NCBI RefSeq assembly: GCF_020447225.1
Contig: NZ_JAJAEO010000183.1
Coordinates: 21,257-85,256, forward strand
DNA from: Methylophaga pinxianii
Lineage (GTDB): Bacteria > Pseudomonadota > Gammaproteobacteria > Nitrosococcales > Methylophagaceae
Length of the DNA: 64,000 nt
Direction of reading: 5' to 3'
The position numbers and the translations under genes are program-made. Below, piece by piece: positions 9,271 through 19,082 of the stretch (within the stretch, counting starts at the first letter, position 1; the number at the start of each line of letters is the position of its first letter). A model generated the notes under the pieces. That model worked only from the letters and a program-made list of their open reading frames with translations. It made no database searches and was not told the origin of the DNA.

Positions 9271-9286
9271 TGGCACACATGATGCT
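9271..9286 (+). promoter_or_regulatory. Sigma-54 promoter of flgBCDEFG
   Basis: TGGCACACATGATGCT has GG at 9272-9273 and GC at 9284-9285 with the obligatory 10-base spacing, and an excellent TGGCAC -24 half. It lies 40 bases before the flgB ATG. Confidence 0.8.
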
Positions 9287-9325
9287 TAGCTGAGTGGAAG
9301 TAAATGTTTGTTGTGGAGAAACAGC

Positions 9326-9727
9326 ATGCCGATAAATTTTGACTCTGCTCTTGGAATTCATGCCGATGCATTGCGAATTCGCACCCAGCGTGCAGAAATG
9401 TTGGCTACCAACCTGGTGAACGCCGATACCCCAAACTACAAAGCAAAGGATATGGATTTTCAAACAGCGCTGCAACTGGCGGCATCTGGGCAAAATTCTG
9501 CCGCTTTGAATACGACTCATCAACGGCATATTGCCGGTAATGGGGAAAACCCATTTGAAGCGGCTACCCAATACCGTACAACACTTCAAGATTCCTTAGA
9601 TGGCAATACGGTAGATGAACAAGTTGAACAGGCACAGTTTATGCAGAATGCTGTTCAATACCAAGCAAGTCTGGAATTTTTGGGTTCACGCTTCCAGGGG
9701 CTGACCAAGGCAATCAAAGGAGAATAA
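9326..9727 (+). CDS. flgB: Flagellar proximal rod protein FlgB
   Basis: A 133-residue proximal rod subunit, assembled in the periplasm by the flagellar type III apparatus. N-terminal motif LGIHADALRIRTQRAEMLATNLVNADTPNYKA is the FlgB version of the rod/hook signature (ANNLANADTPGYKA in others). The C-terminus has the expected amphipathic helix. Start ATG 9326 is chosen because GGAG (9315-9318) stands 7 bases before it; a TTG at 9308 would lie upstream of that ribosome-binding site. First gene of the rod-hook operon, 6 nt before flgC. Confidence 0.95.
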   Translation: MPINFDSALGIHADALRIRTQRAEMLATNLVNADTPNYKAKDMDFQTALQLAASGQNSAALNTTHQRHIAGNGENPFEAATQYRTTLQDSLDGNTVDEQVEQAQFMQNAVQYQASLEFLGSRFQGLTKAIKGE

Positions 9728-9733
9728 TCTGCC

Positions 9734-10147
9734 ATGTCATTATTTAATATTTTCGATATTGCAGGCAGTGGAATGAGTGCTCAGTCTCTGCGGTTGAATA
9801 CAACGGCGAGTAATTTAGCGAATGCTGACAGTGTAAGTAGCAGTGTCAATGAAACCTACCGTACACGTCAACCGATTTTTGCCACAGTTTTAGATGATGC
9901 ACAAGAGGGTTATAAATCCGGAGCGGTGCAGGTGCTCGGTGTGACTGAAAGTCAGGCCCCTATCCGGCAGGAATATAACCCAGCCCATCCGATGGCGGAT
10001 GAAAATGGTTACATTTACCACTCAAATGTAGATGCCATTGCAGAAATGGCAAATATGATGTCGGCTTCTCGTTCCTATCAGAACAATGTTGAGATTGCCA
10101 ACACTTCCAAACAATTGCTGCTGCAGACATTGCAGCTTGGCAAATAG
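9734..10147 (+). CDS. flgC: Flagellar proximal rod protein FlgC
   Basis: A 137-residue rod subunit. It starts SLFNIFDIAGSGMSAQSLRLN, followed by TASNLANADSVSSS (rod motif), and ends with the FlgC motif EMANMMSASRSYQNNVEI and a C-terminal helix. Standard family length. It lies 6 nt after flgB in the same operon. Confidence 0.95.
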   Translation: MSLFNIFDIAGSGMSAQSLRLNTTASNLANADSVSSSVNETYRTRQPIFATVLDDAQEGYKSGAVQVLGVTESQAPIRQEYNPAHPMADENGYIYHSNVDAIAEMANMMSASRSYQNNVEIANTSKQLLLQTLQLGK

Positions 10148-10164
10148 ACCAGGGAGTCATTGAA

Positions 10165-10848
10165 ATGGCAGTAAATGGTGTAAGCGACAATCCTTATGCG
10201 TTCCTCAACAGTAAAAATACAACAAGTGCGACTGAAGAGGAAAATGATCCCGGCTCACTGCAAATGAATGACTTTTTGTCATTGATGACCACGCAGTTGA
10301 TGAATCAGGATCCCCTTAAGCCAATGGAGAATGGTGATTTTCTGGGACAAATAGCCTCTTTCAGCACGGTTACTGGCATCAGTGATTTGCAGGACTCATT
10401 CGCCAGCTTTGCGAATGTCATGCAATCCGATCAAGCATTACAAGGTTCGTCTTTGGTTGGGCGCTCAGTATTGGTTCCGTCTTCCATTGGAATGATGACA
10501 GCTGACTCGCCTATGCGGGGACAAATTAATGTGGCTGAGCCCGTCTCTAATCTGGAACTGAAAATTTATAGCAATACTGGTGAATTAGTCAGAACCATCC
10601 CTATGGGGGCCGCTTCTGGCTACACCAACTTTGAATGGGATGGGTTGAATAACGATGGGGAAGCAATGCCTGAAGGGGCCTATCAGTTTATGGCTACCGG
10701 CAATGTTGATGGACAGAACACCGCATTCGCCACGGCGGTAATAGCGAAAGTGGACAGTGTTTTGGTTGGCTCAAGCGGACAAGGACTGACCATGAATCTG
10801 GCCGGTATTGGTTCGGTGCCGTTTAGTGAAGTTCAAGAAATTATTTAA
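10165..10848 (+). CDS. flgD: Flagellar hook-capping protein FlgD
   Basis: A 227-residue scaffold that caps the growing hook. The N-terminal export/cap region contains FLSLMTTQLMNQDPLKPMEN (residues about 38-57), the most conserved part of FlgD. The C-terminal half has the FlgD Ig-like/tudor fold with the WDGLNNDGEAMPEGAYQF motif. AGGGAG precedes the ATG. It is located between flgC and flgE as usual. Confidence 0.95.
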   Translation: MAVNGVSDNPYAFLNSKNTTSATEEENDPGSLQMNDFLSLMTTQLMNQDPLKPMENGDFLGQIASFSTVTGISDLQDSFASFANVMQSDQALQGSSLVGRSVLVPSSIGMMTADSPMRGQINVAEPVSNLELKIYSNTGELVRTIPMGAASGYTNFEWDGLNNDGEAMPEGAYQFMATGNVDGQNTAFATAVIAKVDSVLVGSSGQGLTMNLAGIGSVPFSEVQEII

Positions 10849-10861
10849 GGGGTAAATCCAC

Positions 10862-12145
10862 ATGTCATTTAATACTGCATTAACAGGCCTCAATGCCGCC
10901 ACTGCTGACTTGAACGTGAAATCGAACAATATTGCTAACATTAATACCATTGGCTTTAAGGGTTCCCGGGCAGAGTTCGGTGATGTTTATGCCTTATCAA
11001 CGTTTGGCAATAGCAACACCGCCATTGGTACAGGTGTTGTGCTCAATAATGTAGCCCAGCAGTTCAATCAGGGAAATCTGGAAGTCACTAATAACTCACT
11101 GGATTTGGCAATTAGTGGAAATGGACAAGGTTTCTATGCACTTTCACCAGCATTAGATTCTGAACAGGTTTTATACAGTCGCGCCGGAGCCTTTAATATT
11201 AATCGTGATGGTTATATTACGAATAGTTCCGGGCAATATTTATTGGGTTTTCCAGTAAATGATGATGGCAGTGTTTCATCAACTGCGTTAGGTGGAACTA
11301 ATCCAATTAGGTTGCCGGTTGCTGCAGGTGTGCCGCAAGCAACGACTGAAGTGGATATTGCTGCAAATCTTCCTTCAACAGCGGTAGATATTGATCCAGT
11401 GGCAACACCAATTGATCCGACAGACCCAACGACCTATACCAATTCCACTTCGAGCAATATTTTTGATTCCTTGGGTAATGAAAGCACCCTGACCTATTAC
11501 TATCAGAAAACCAACGTCCCGAATGAGTGGAATGTTCAGGTTTACATTAACGAACCAGCAGGAAGTCAAACCTTAGTGGAGTTTGGGGCAGGGCAAACTA
11601 CCAAAACGCTTACTTTTGATCCTGCTTTAGGTGGTGCTTTAGATGCTGGTGTTACCCCAACAGAGACCTATACATTTTCGGGTTTAAGCAGTGGTGCAGT
11701 AGATTTGGAGTTTGAAATTAATTTTGCCGGGTCGACACAGAACTCCGCTGCTTTTACTGTTCTGGATACTGACCAAAATGGATTCCCGACAGGGCGGCTG
11801 ACCGGGTTGGATATTGATGATACTGGCCTGGTACAAGCACAATACTCTAATGGTCAAACCACCAATGTAGCCAAAATTGTTTTAGCGGATTTTCCTAACC
11901 CTCAGGGCTTAAAACAGATAGGAAATACTGCCTGGGAAGCAACACTGGATTCAGGCGATGTACGGATTGGCGAAGCCGGAACCGGCAGTTTTGGGTTGAT
12001 TCAGTCAGGGGCTTTGGAAACATCGAATGTCGATTTAACCAAAGAGCTGGTGGGATTGATTACCGCACAACGAAATTTTCAGGCCAACTCAAAAGCTATT
12101 GAAACCAACAATGCAATTACTCAAACCATTATTAACCTGCGTTAG
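10862..12145 (+). CDS. flgE: Flagellar hook protein FlgE
   Basis: A 427-residue hook subunit. N-terminus ALTGLNAATADLNVKSNNIANINTIGFK contains the rod/hook signature. C-terminus ALETSNVDLTKELVGLITAQRNFQANSKAIET is the FlgE/F/G C-terminal motif. The central variable region (about 170-300) makes the outer hook domain. Preceded by AAGGGG and in the expected order. Confidence 0.96.
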   Translation: MSFNTALTGLNAATADLNVKSNNIANINTIGFKGSRAEFGDVYALSTFGNSNTAIGTGVVLNNVAQQFNQGNLEVTNNSLDLAISGNGQGFYALSPALDSEQVLYSRAGAFNINRDGYITNSSGQYLLGFPVNDDGSVSSTALGGTNPIRLPVAAGVPQATTEVDIAANLPSTAVDIDPVATPIDPTDPTTYTNSTSSNIFDSLGNESTLTYYYQKTNVPNEWNVQVYINEPAGSQTLVEFGAGQTTKTLTFDPALGGALDAGVTPTETYTFSGLSSGAVDLEFEINFAGSTQNSAAFTVLDTDQNGFPTGRLTGLDIDDTGLVQAQYSNGQTTNVAKIVLADFPNPQGLKQIGNTAWEATLDSGDVRIGEAGTGSFGLIQSGALETSNVDLTKELVGLITAQRNFQANSKAIETNNAITQTIINLR

Positions 12146-12190
12146 TTTGGTCGTGATTAATGTTCGTTATAAAAAATTAAGGGGCTGACA

Positions 12191-12934
12191 ATGGATCGCA
12201 TGCTTTATATCTCAATGAATGCAGCACAGCAAACCATGCTGGCCCAGGCAACTAATGCGAATAATCTTGCCAACGTAAATACCACCGGTTTTCGCGCTGA
12301 TTTGGAGCAGTTCAGATCGATGCCGGTGTTTGGTGAGGGTTTGCCAACGCGCGTTTATTCGATGACTGAGCGGCCTGCTACCGATTATCAGCAGGGGAGT
12401 GTGCAATCGACTGGTCGCGAATTGGACATTTCCGTCCAGGGTGAGGGCTTTATTGCGGTCATGGGAAAAGATGGTCGTGAAGGCTACACCCGTGCAGGGG
12501 ATTTACATGTCACCGAGCTGGGACAGTTAGTCACTGGTACCGGTTTACCCGTGATGGGTGAGGGCGGCCCTATCGCTATTCCTCCAGCTGAGAAAATGGA
12601 TATTGGCGCCGATGGCACCATTTCAATTCGTCCAATCGGAGGTGCTGAAAATGAATTAGCCGTGATTGACCGGATTAAACTGGTCAAACCGGATCTGCAA
12701 AATGTGTTCAAAGATAGCGACGGCCTCATGCGAATGGCTGATGGTACTGAAGCCCCATTAGATGCCACCGTTAAAGTTGCATCAGGAACCATCGAGAGCA
12801 GTAATGTCAATGCTGTCGGGGCTTTGGTGAATATGATCGAGTTGCAACGCAAATATGAGATGCAAGTCAAAATGATGAGTACTGCAGAAGAAAATAGCGC
12901 TGCTTCGGCACGCATGTTGCAGCTTAATGGGTAG
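12191..12934 (+). CDS. flgF: Flagellar proximal rod protein FlgF
   Basis: A 247-residue rod protein. [35 protein letters not shown] at the N-terminus is the FlgF-type signature. C-terminus ESSNVNAVGALVNMIELQRKYEMQVKMM also fits FlgF. Position between flgE and flgG confirms it. GGGG lies before the ATG. Confidence 0.95.
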   Translation: MDRMLYISMNAAQQTMLAQATNANNLANVNTTGFRADLEQFRSMPVFGEGLPTRVYSMTERPATDYQQGSVQSTGRELDISVQGEGFIAVMGKDGREGYTRAGDLHVTELGQLVTGTGLPVMGEGGPIAIPPAEKMDIGADGTISIRPIGGAENELAVIDRIKLVKPDLQNVFKDSDGLMRMADGTEAPLDATVKVASGTIESSNVNAVGALVNMIELQRKYEMQVKMMSTAEENSAASARMLQLNG

Positions 12935-12967
12935 TTATAGGCCAACAGTGTTTTTAGGAGAATATAT

Positions 12968-13753
12968 ATGAACCAGGCATTATGGATTGCTAAAACCGGG
13001 CTTGATGCTCAGCAAACAAGGATGTCGGTCATTTCAAACAATCTGGCCAACGTGAACACAACCGGCTTTAAGCAAGATAGAGCGGTGTTTGAAGACCTGT
13101 TGTATCAAACGATTCGTCAACCTGGTGCTCAAACCACGACCGATAATCAGCTGCCTTCAGGATTAATGATTGGTACGGGTGTGCGAACGGTGGCCACTGA
13201 AAAGCTGCATACTCAAGGCAATATTGTCCAAACTGATAATGCATTGGACGTGGCGATCGATGGTCGGGGATATTTCCAGATTTTGATGCCAGATGGTGAT
13301 CTTGCATATACTCGGGATGGAACATTTCAAATTAATGCCGATGGCGACATGGTGATGTCAAATGGCTATCTTTTAGATCCGGGTATTAATATTCCAGAGG
13401 ATGTGCAAAGTGTCACTATTGGTGTGGATGGTACCGTGAGCATTACCCAACCAGGAGACAACGAGCCCACCGTGATTGGTGAAATTGAGTTGGCAGATTT
13501 TGTCAATCCAGCAGGTTTACAGCCTGTTGGTGAAAATCTGTTTAAAGAAACAGGTGCCAGTGGTGTTCCTATTGTCGGCACGCCAACTCTGGATGGGCTA
13601 GGCCGAGTGATTGGGGGCGCATTGGAAACCTCAAACGTGAATGTAGTGACTGAGCTGATTAATATGATCGAGACCCAGCGTGCCTATGAGATGAATTCCA
13701 AAGCCATTTCTACAGCCGATCAAATGCTGCAGTACGCTAGTCAGAATCTATAA
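12968..13753 (+). CDS. flgG: Flagellar distal rod protein FlgG
   Basis: A 261-residue distal rod subunit. Motif [31 protein letters not shown] at the N-terminus and [28 protein letters not shown] at the C-terminus are close to the family consensus. Length is exactly typical (260-262). TTAGGAG is the ribosome-binding site. Followed directly by a strong terminator, so it closes the first flg operon. Confidence 0.97.
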   Translation: MNQALWIAKTGLDAQQTRMSVISNNLANVNTTGFKQDRAVFEDLLYQTIRQPGAQTTTDNQLPSGLMIGTGVRTVATEKLHTQGNIVQTDNALDVAIDGRGYFQILMPDGDLAYTRDGTFQINADGDMVMSNGYLLDPGINIPEDVQSVTIGVDGTVSITQPGDNEPTVIGEIELADFVNPAGLQPVGENLFKETGASGVPIVGTPTLDGLGRVIGGALETSNVNVVTELINMIETQRAYEMNSKAISTADQMLQYASQNL

Positions 13754-13765
13754 TCATATTCACTG

Positions 13766-13804
13766 AACCCCGATAGCACGATCTATGTGCTTCGGGGTTT
13801 TTTT
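13766..13804 (+). terminator. Rho-independent terminator after flgG
   Basis: Long stem AACCCCGA-TAGCAC, loop GATCTAT, GTGCT-TCGGGGTT, followed by seven T. It separates flgBCDEFG from flgHIJKL, genes that are one transcript in many relatives. Confidence 0.88.
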
Positions 13805-13848
13805 GTGCTTAAAGAACAGTCAGTATTTATTTACTCAAAATGTAATTC

Positions 13849-13864
13849 TGGCATGGACTCTGCA
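13849..13864 (+). promoter_or_regulatory. Sigma-54 promoter of flgHIJKL
   Basis: TGGCATGGACTCTGCA carries GG (13850-13851), 10 bases, then GC (13862-13863). It is 39 bases before the flgH ATG and directly follows the flgG terminator. Confidence 0.8.
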
Positions 13865-13902
13865 AGTTATATTTTGAACATCAGGTTGTCTCGGAGATTC
13901 AT

Positions 13903-14610
13903 ATGAAATTCATTAACCGACTCGTGGGGATAAGTTGCCTTGTTTTGCTTTCTGCCTGTGTCAGTAATGAAGTAAAACGTGATCCTGCTTATGCTGCTGT
14001 CCGTCCCGTTGCCACAGAACCGGTGGTGAATACCGATGGTGCCATTTTTGATACGCGCAGCAACATTGCATTGTACGAAGATTATAAAGCTCGTCGGGTT
14101 GGCGATATTTTGACAGTGCGCCTGGATGAACGAACGGATGCGGAAAAAGAAGCCACGACAACGATTGATAAAACCAACTCGAATAACATCAACAATCCGA
14201 CGCTGTTTGGTACGACACCACAGTTCAGTTTGCCAGGATTTTTACCTTTGGCAGATACCGATAACAACAATTTAGCGTTTAGTGCCGGTTCTAACAGCAG
14301 CTTCGAAGGTGAAGGTGAAAGTGAACAGAATAATCGTTTAAGTGGGGATATCAGTGTATCTGTGGTGGAAGTGCTTTCTAATGGCAACATGATTATTCGG
14401 GGGGAAAAAGTTGTCACCATTAATCAGGGCAATGAGTACGTGCGTTTGACCGGCATGATTAGTCCCCGCGATATTGACTCGACCAATACTATTTCATCCA
14501 TTCGTATTGCTGATGCACAAATTACCTACGTCGGTGACGGGCCCTCTAATGACTCTAATTCAATGGGCTGGTTAAGTCGCTTCTTTATCGGCGCGTTAAT
14601 GCCTTTTTAA
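13903..14610 (+). CDS. flgH: Flagellar L-ring lipoprotein FlgH
   Basis: A 235-residue outer-membrane L-ring protein. A lipoprotein signal peptide ends in lipobox LSAC with Cys19. Motifs LYEDYKARRVGDILTVRLDE and NGNMIIRGEKVVTINQGNEYVRLTG are the FlgH signature. It ends in the characteristic GWLSRFF region. Normal length. First gene after the sigma-54 promoter. Confidence 0.95.
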   Translation: MKFINRLVGISCLVLLSACVSNEVKRDPAYAAVRPVATEPVVNTDGAIFDTRSNIALYEDYKARRVGDILTVRLDERTDAEKEATTTIDKTNSNNINNPTLFGTTPQFSLPGFLPLADTDNNNLAFSAGSNSSFEGEGESEQNNRLSGDISVSVVEVLSNGNMIIRGEKVVTINQGNEYVRLTGMISPRDIDSTNTISSIRIADAQITYVGDGPSNDSNSMGWLSRFFIGALMPF

Positions 14611-14622
14611 AGGGTTAAACAA

Positions 14623-15720
14623 ATGAGAACATTATTGAATACCTTCTTTGCCGCTTTTTTGATGTTGATGATGTCGGTAGCTCAGGCAGAACGTATCAAA
14701 GATTTGGCCTCCATTGGCGGAGTGCGAAATAACCAGTTGGTGGGTTATGGTCTGGTGGTAGGGCTGAATGGTACGGGTGATAAAACCGCTTTTACCGGTC
14801 AGACGTTACGCAGTATGTTGCGTGAAATGGGCGTAACGTTGCCGGCAGGAGTAGACCCTAAAAGCAAAAATATAGCGGCAGTTTCTGTCCATGCCGATTT
14901 GCCGCCTTTTGCCAAGCCTGGTCAAACCATTGATATTACCGTGTCCTCCTTGGGTGACTCGAAAAGTCTACGAGGTGGCAGTTTGATTATGACGCCGCTC
15001 AAAGGGGCTGACGGTCAAATATATGCCATGGCACAAGGTAATCTGGTCGTGGGTGGGTTTGGTGCTGAAGCGGGAGATGGTTCACGGGTCACGGTCAATA
15101 TTCCCAGTGCAGGACGTATACCCAATGGCGCGACAGTAGAACGTACTGTGCAAAATGCCCTAAATGTGGGTGATCATATTATTCTGAATTTACATCAGGC
15201 AGATTTCACCACAGCCAGTCGTTTGTCTGATGCGATTAATCAAACGCTGGGTCGTGGTACAGCCAGCTCCCTGGACGCCGCATCGGTGAGGGTTAATGCC
15301 CCAAGAGATCCCAACCAACGAATTCCATTTTTATCCTTAATAGAAAATCTGGAACTGAATCCGGGTGAGGCCGCAGCCAGAGTGGTTGTGAACTCTCGCA
15401 GTGGTACTGTGGTGATTGGACAGAATGTACGAGTCAGTCCTGCTGCGGTGACACATGGCAGTTTGTCGGTGACGATTTCAGCAAATCCTGAAGTGTCACA
15501 ACCCAACGCATTATCTGCAGGTGAAACAGTTATTACGCCAAATTATGATATTGAAATATCAGAAGAAAATAGCCGCATGTTTGTGTTTAACCCTGGCGTG
15601 TCTTTGGATGAAATTGTGCGGGCAGTAAATCAGGTTGGCGCGGCTCCAGGAGATTTAGTTGCGATTCTGGAAGCCTTGAAACAAGCCGGAGCATTACGTG
15701 CAGAGCTGGTCATTATCTGA
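14623..15720 (+). CDS. flgI: Flagellar P-ring protein FlgI
   Basis: A 365-residue periplasmic P-ring protein. Sec signal peptide ends SVAQA (residue 22). The mature start [31 protein letters not shown] is nearly identical to the family consensus. C-terminal [23 protein letters not shown] is also typical. Its ATG is 12 nt after flgH. Confidence 0.97.
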   Translation: MRTLLNTFFAAFLMLMMSVAQAERIKDLASIGGVRNNQLVGYGLVVGLNGTGDKTAFTGQTLRSMLREMGVTLPAGVDPKSKNIAAVSVHADLPPFAKPGQTIDITVSSLGDSKSLRGGSLIMTPLKGADGQIYAMAQGNLVVGGFGAEAGDGSRVTVNIPSAGRIPNGATVERTVQNALNVGDHIILNLHQADFTTASRLSDAINQTLGRGTASSLDAASVRVNAPRDPNQRIPFLSLIENLELNPGEAAARVVVNSRSGTVVIGQNVRVSPAAVTHGSLSVTISANPEVSQPNALSAGETVITPNYDIEISEENSRMFVFNPGVSLDEIVRAVNQVGAAPGDLVAILEALKQAGALRAELVII

Positions 15721-15737
15721 GTTTTAATGATTAATCC

Positions 15738-16709
15738 ATGACTATTTCAACTGATATCCAACAAAATGCCGTCGACTTCCACGGTTTAAATCAACTGCGG
15801 CAATCGGCATTAAACTCTGATAATGATGATCAGACGTTGCAGCAGGTGGCGGCACAGTTTGAAGCGCTTTTTACCACGATGATGTTAAAAAGTATGCGCC
15901 AGGCCAGTTTAGCCGAAGGGATTTTTGATTCCAATCACAGCAAAACCTATCGAGAAATGGCAGACCAACAGTTGGCTATGGATTTGTCCAAGCGAGGCGG
16001 TTTAGGGCTGCAAGACGTTATTATTCGGCAGTTAGGGGGCGAAGTTCGATCCGATATTCCGGAGGGAGGAAAAACCTTTGGGGTTGATACCATTATCGTC
16101 AGACAAGACTTACGGCGAATAGTGAAAGAGCTGCATGAAAACACCGATACAATTGCTGACCAAAGTATTGATAGTGTTGAAAGTCGTCAATTAAATCCTT
16201 TACCGCAACGATTCCGCTCTCCAGAAGATTTTGTCGAGCAGCTCTGGCCACTGGCACAGAAAGCGGCGGATGCTTTGGGTACCACTGCAGACGTTATATT
16301 ATCGCAGGCTGCGTTGGAGACGGGCTGGGGGCGCTATGTGCTTAAGGATGGCGAAGGACAGTCCAGTTTTAATTTGTTTAATATCAAAGCGGATAGTCGA
16401 TGGGATGGTGATTTTGTTGCCAAAAACGCCCTTGAATATCGTGATGGCAAACCGGTGGCGGAACAGTCACGTTTTCGTTCCTATGATGATTATCAGCAAT
16501 CATTTGATGACTATGTCAGCTTCCTGCAATCACAGCCTCGATATCAAGAAGCTCTCAGACATGTGGGACGGCCAGAAACCTTTGTCGAAAAATTACATGA
16601 AGCCGGCTATGCCACCGATCCACAATATGCCAACAAAATAAAACGCATTATGAATAGTGATACTCTGGCACAGAATTCGCATAAATATATTCAGAATCTG
16701 GGGTATTAA
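15738..16709 (+). CDS. flgJ: Rod cap / peptidoglycan hydrolase FlgJ
   Basis: A 323-residue dual-domain protein. The N-terminal rod-cap domain (about 20-105) includes AAQFEALFTTMMLKSMRQASLAEG. The C-terminal beta-N-acetylglucosaminidase domain (GH73, about 165-320) has the catalytic Glu194 in SQAALETGWG and the DDY..SF.DY..FL motif. It opens the peptidoglycan layer for the rod. Full two-domain form as in other gammaproteobacteria. Confidence 0.94.
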   Translation: MTISTDIQQNAVDFHGLNQLRQSALNSDNDDQTLQQVAAQFEALFTTMMLKSMRQASLAEGIFDSNHSKTYREMADQQLAMDLSKRGGLGLQDVIIRQLGGEVRSDIPEGGKTFGVDTIIVRQDLRRIVKELHENTDTIADQSIDSVESRQLNPLPQRFRSPEDFVEQLWPLAQKAADALGTTADVILSQAALETGWGRYVLKDGEGQSSFNLFNIKADSRWDGDFVAKNALEYRDGKPVAEQSRFRSYDDYQQSFDDYVSFLQSQPRYQEALRHVGRPETFVEKLHEAGYATDPQYANKIKRIMNSDTLAQNSHKYIQNLGY

Positions 16710-16739
16710 CCCAGCGAGAGCTCGCAGAGGATTATCTAA

Positions 16740-18131
16740 ATGAGCATGCTGAATATTGGTAGTTCCGCTTTATTAGCCGCACAAAACTCACTGGCAACCA
16801 CCAGTCATAACATCAGTAACGTGAATACGGTAGGTTATTCGCGCCAAAGAACCGATCAAGGTACTCAACCAGCTAACTTTGAAGGTGGTTATTACATTGG
16901 TAATGGTGTGGGCATAACCGGTGTTGACCGTATCTTCAATCAGTTTCTGGTGAATCAGTTACGCACCTATACCTCAGCTGAGTCCCAGCAAGACGGTTTT
17001 TTGACATTTTCCAAACAAGTTGATGACTTATTAGGATCTTCCTCATTAAGTATTAGTGGGGGATTAGAAGCATTTTTCAACTCTGTTCAGGAAGTGGCCA
17101 ATGACCCAACTTCCATTGCCGCACGGCAAGTGATGCTGACGCAAGGCGACTTGCTGGCCAATCGCTTCAATACCATGGATAGTCAACTACAAGAGTTAGA
17201 TAAACAAATTGACAGTACCATCTCCGCATCAGTCAAAGATATTAATGTCTTGTCACAAGGTATTGTCGATTTAAACAAATCCATTTCAGAATCTTTAGCT
17301 GCGGGCTATCAACCTAATGATCTCCTGGATCAACGCGATAAACTGGTCAATGATTTATCCGAGTTGGTTTCAGTTAACGTGGTCGAGCAGGAGAATGGCG
17401 CAATAAATGTCTTTATCGGTAATGGACAAGGCCTTGTTGTGGGAAATAGTCGTGTGGAGCTATCAGCCATCGCCGACAATAGTACTAATCCACCTCGGAC
17501 CGCTATCGGCTATGGATCTAACCAAATTAATATTACACAACAAATTAGCGGTGGCGAAATCGGCGGAGCGTTGCTGGCGCGCAGTGATATAGTCGATAGC
17601 ACCCGGGCTGAACTCGACATATTGGCCGAGTCGATTGTTACTGCAGTGAATACCGCTCATGGAAATGGTATTGATCTCAATGGCAATGCTGGAACCGATT
17701 TCTTTGATGCAACGGGTATTACGGCTGCGACCATGTCAATGGCTATAACGGATACGCGGTTGATTGCCGCTTCATCCACTGCGGGTTCGGGTGTAGGTAA
17801 TAATGAAAATGCACTGGCAATGGCTGCTTTGCAAACTGATAAGAGTACAGTCGTACTGGATCCTGGTCCGCCTGCGATTACACGTTCCTTTAATGATCAA
17901 TACAGCTCAATTGTTTCACAAGTTGCTACAAGAACCAATCAAGCGACAGTGACGCAGGAAACGCAAGCAGGTTTGGTGAGTCAGATTCGTCAGCGGGCGG
18001 AGAGTGTGTCTGGAGTTAATCTGGATGAAGAAGCGGCTAATCTGATCAAGTTCCAGCAGGCTTATCAAGCGGCTTCACAAATTATTACGGTATCCAATAC
18101 CGTATTTAATTCATTAATTAGCGCATTTTAG
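16740..18131 (+). CDS. flgK: Flagellar hook-associated protein 1 FlgK
   Basis: A 463-residue hook-filament junction protein. N-terminus MLNIGSSALLAAQNSLATTSHNISNVNTVGYSRQR is the FlgK signature. C-terminus GVNLDEEAANLIKFQQAYQAASQIITVSNTVFNSLI matches the family end. It is on the short side (family about 450-680), so the exposed variable domain is small. GAGGA ribosome-binding site; 10 nt before flgL. Confidence 0.95.
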   Translation: MSMLNIGSSALLAAQNSLATTSHNISNVNTVGYSRQRTDQGTQPANFEGGYYIGNGVGITGVDRIFNQFLVNQLRTYTSAESQQDGFLTFSKQVDDLLGSSSLSISGGLEAFFNSVQEVANDPTSIAARQVMLTQGDLLANRFNTMDSQLQELDKQIDSTISASVKDINVLSQGIVDLNKSISESLAAGYQPNDLLDQRDKLVNDLSELVSVNVVEQENGAINVFIGNGQGLVVGNSRVELSAIADNSTNPPRTAIGYGSNQINITQQISGGEIGGALLARSDIVDSTRAELDILAESIVTAVNTAHGNGIDLNGNAGTDFFDATGITAATMSMAITDTRLIAASSTAGSGVGNNENALAMAALQTDKSTVVLDPGPPAITRSFNDQYSSIVSQVATRTNQATVTQETQAGLVSQIRQRAESVSGVNLDEEAANLIKFQQAYQAASQIITVSNTVFNSLISAF

Positions 18132-18141
18132 GAGATTTTCA

Positions 18142-19047
18142 ATGCGTATCTCCACAAATAGCATTACTCAACAAGGCTTGGAGGCCATGTTGAGACAACA
18201 AAGTGAACTGGCCAAAACCCAGTTGCAGGTTTCTTCAGGTAAACGGATTCAAACGCCTTCTGATGATCCGATCGGCTCAGTCAAAATGCTTGATTTACAA
18301 AGACAAATTGGTTTGACACAACAGTATCAGGATAATGCCGATGTTGCGGATAATCGTCTGAGTACAACGGATGGAACATTAAAAAGTGCGGGTGACATCA
18401 TGCAGCGTATACGTGAGCTTGCCGTACAAGCACTCAATGATACGAATAGTGATGAATCTCGTCAGGGTATTGCAGAAGAGATTACTGAGCTGAATGAAAC
18501 CCTGGTCGCCTTAGCCAATACAACAGATTCTAATGGTGAATATCTGTTTTCCGGTTATCAATCTGATGTGCAACCATTCGATACGACGACCTATGCTTAC
18601 AATGGTGATGGTGGACAACGGCAATTACGAGTAAGTGATGGTTATCTGGTGCCGATCAATGAACCTGGTAGCGATATCTTTGTTACCCAGACAGTTGCCG
18701 GGCCTAATCAGGCAATCTTTCAGACAATTGAAGATTTTACTGATGCGCTTTCAAATGGAACCATTGGAACCGCGCCAAATAATGGCGATTTTCTGGCAAA
18801 TATGGACTATGCCATGGATGCTTCGTTGGATGCCCGCACTCGCATTGGTACCCGCCAAAATGCGGTAGAGCAGCAGCGGGAGATCAATGATAGTTCGACG
18901 TTTAGTATGACCACCACGCTTTCTCAAATTGAAGATCTGGACTATGCTGAGGCGATTACACAGTTAAACTTGAAATCAGTCGGCTTGCAGGCTGCGCAAC
19001 AGGTTTATGTCAAAGTACAAGGTTTGTCCTTATTTAATTATTTGTAA
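18142..19047 (+). CDS. flgL: Flagellar hook-associated protein 3 FlgL
   Basis: A 301-residue junction protein with flagellin-like coiled-coil ends. N-terminal RISTNSITQQGLEAMLRQQSELAKTQLQVSSGKRIQTPSDDP is the HAP3 signature. C-terminal DLDYAEAITQLNLKSVGLQAAQQVYVKVQGLSLFNYL is typical. GGAGA precedes the ATG. Last hook gene before the glycosylation pair. Confidence 0.95.
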   Translation: MRISTNSITQQGLEAMLRQQSELAKTQLQVSSGKRIQTPSDDPIGSVKMLDLQRQIGLTQQYQDNADVADNRLSTTDGTLKSAGDIMQRIRELAVQALNDTNSDESRQGIAEEITELNETLVALANTTDSNGEYLFSGYQSDVQPFDTTTYAYNGDGGQRQLRVSDGYLVPINEPGSDIFVTQTVAGPNQAIFQTIEDFTDALSNGTIGTAPNNGDFLANMDYAMDASLDARTRIGTRQNAVEQQREINDSSTFSMTTTLSQIEDLDYAEAITQLNLKSVGLQAAQQVYVKVQGLSLFNYL

Positions 19048-19082
19048 GATCTTGCTGGTCGTAAAAATCTAAAGGATTATCA

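Larger units (their letters stand above)
8997..9325. other. Divergent intergenic region between pilus and flagellar operons
   Basis: This 329-base stretch has no convincing gene. It holds the candidate minus-strand promoter (9051-9067), a G-run of seven near 9177-9183, a 20-bp near-palindrome (9191-9210), and the flgB sigma-54 promoter (9271-9286). It is the control region for two divergent surface-appendage operons. Confidence 0.7.
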
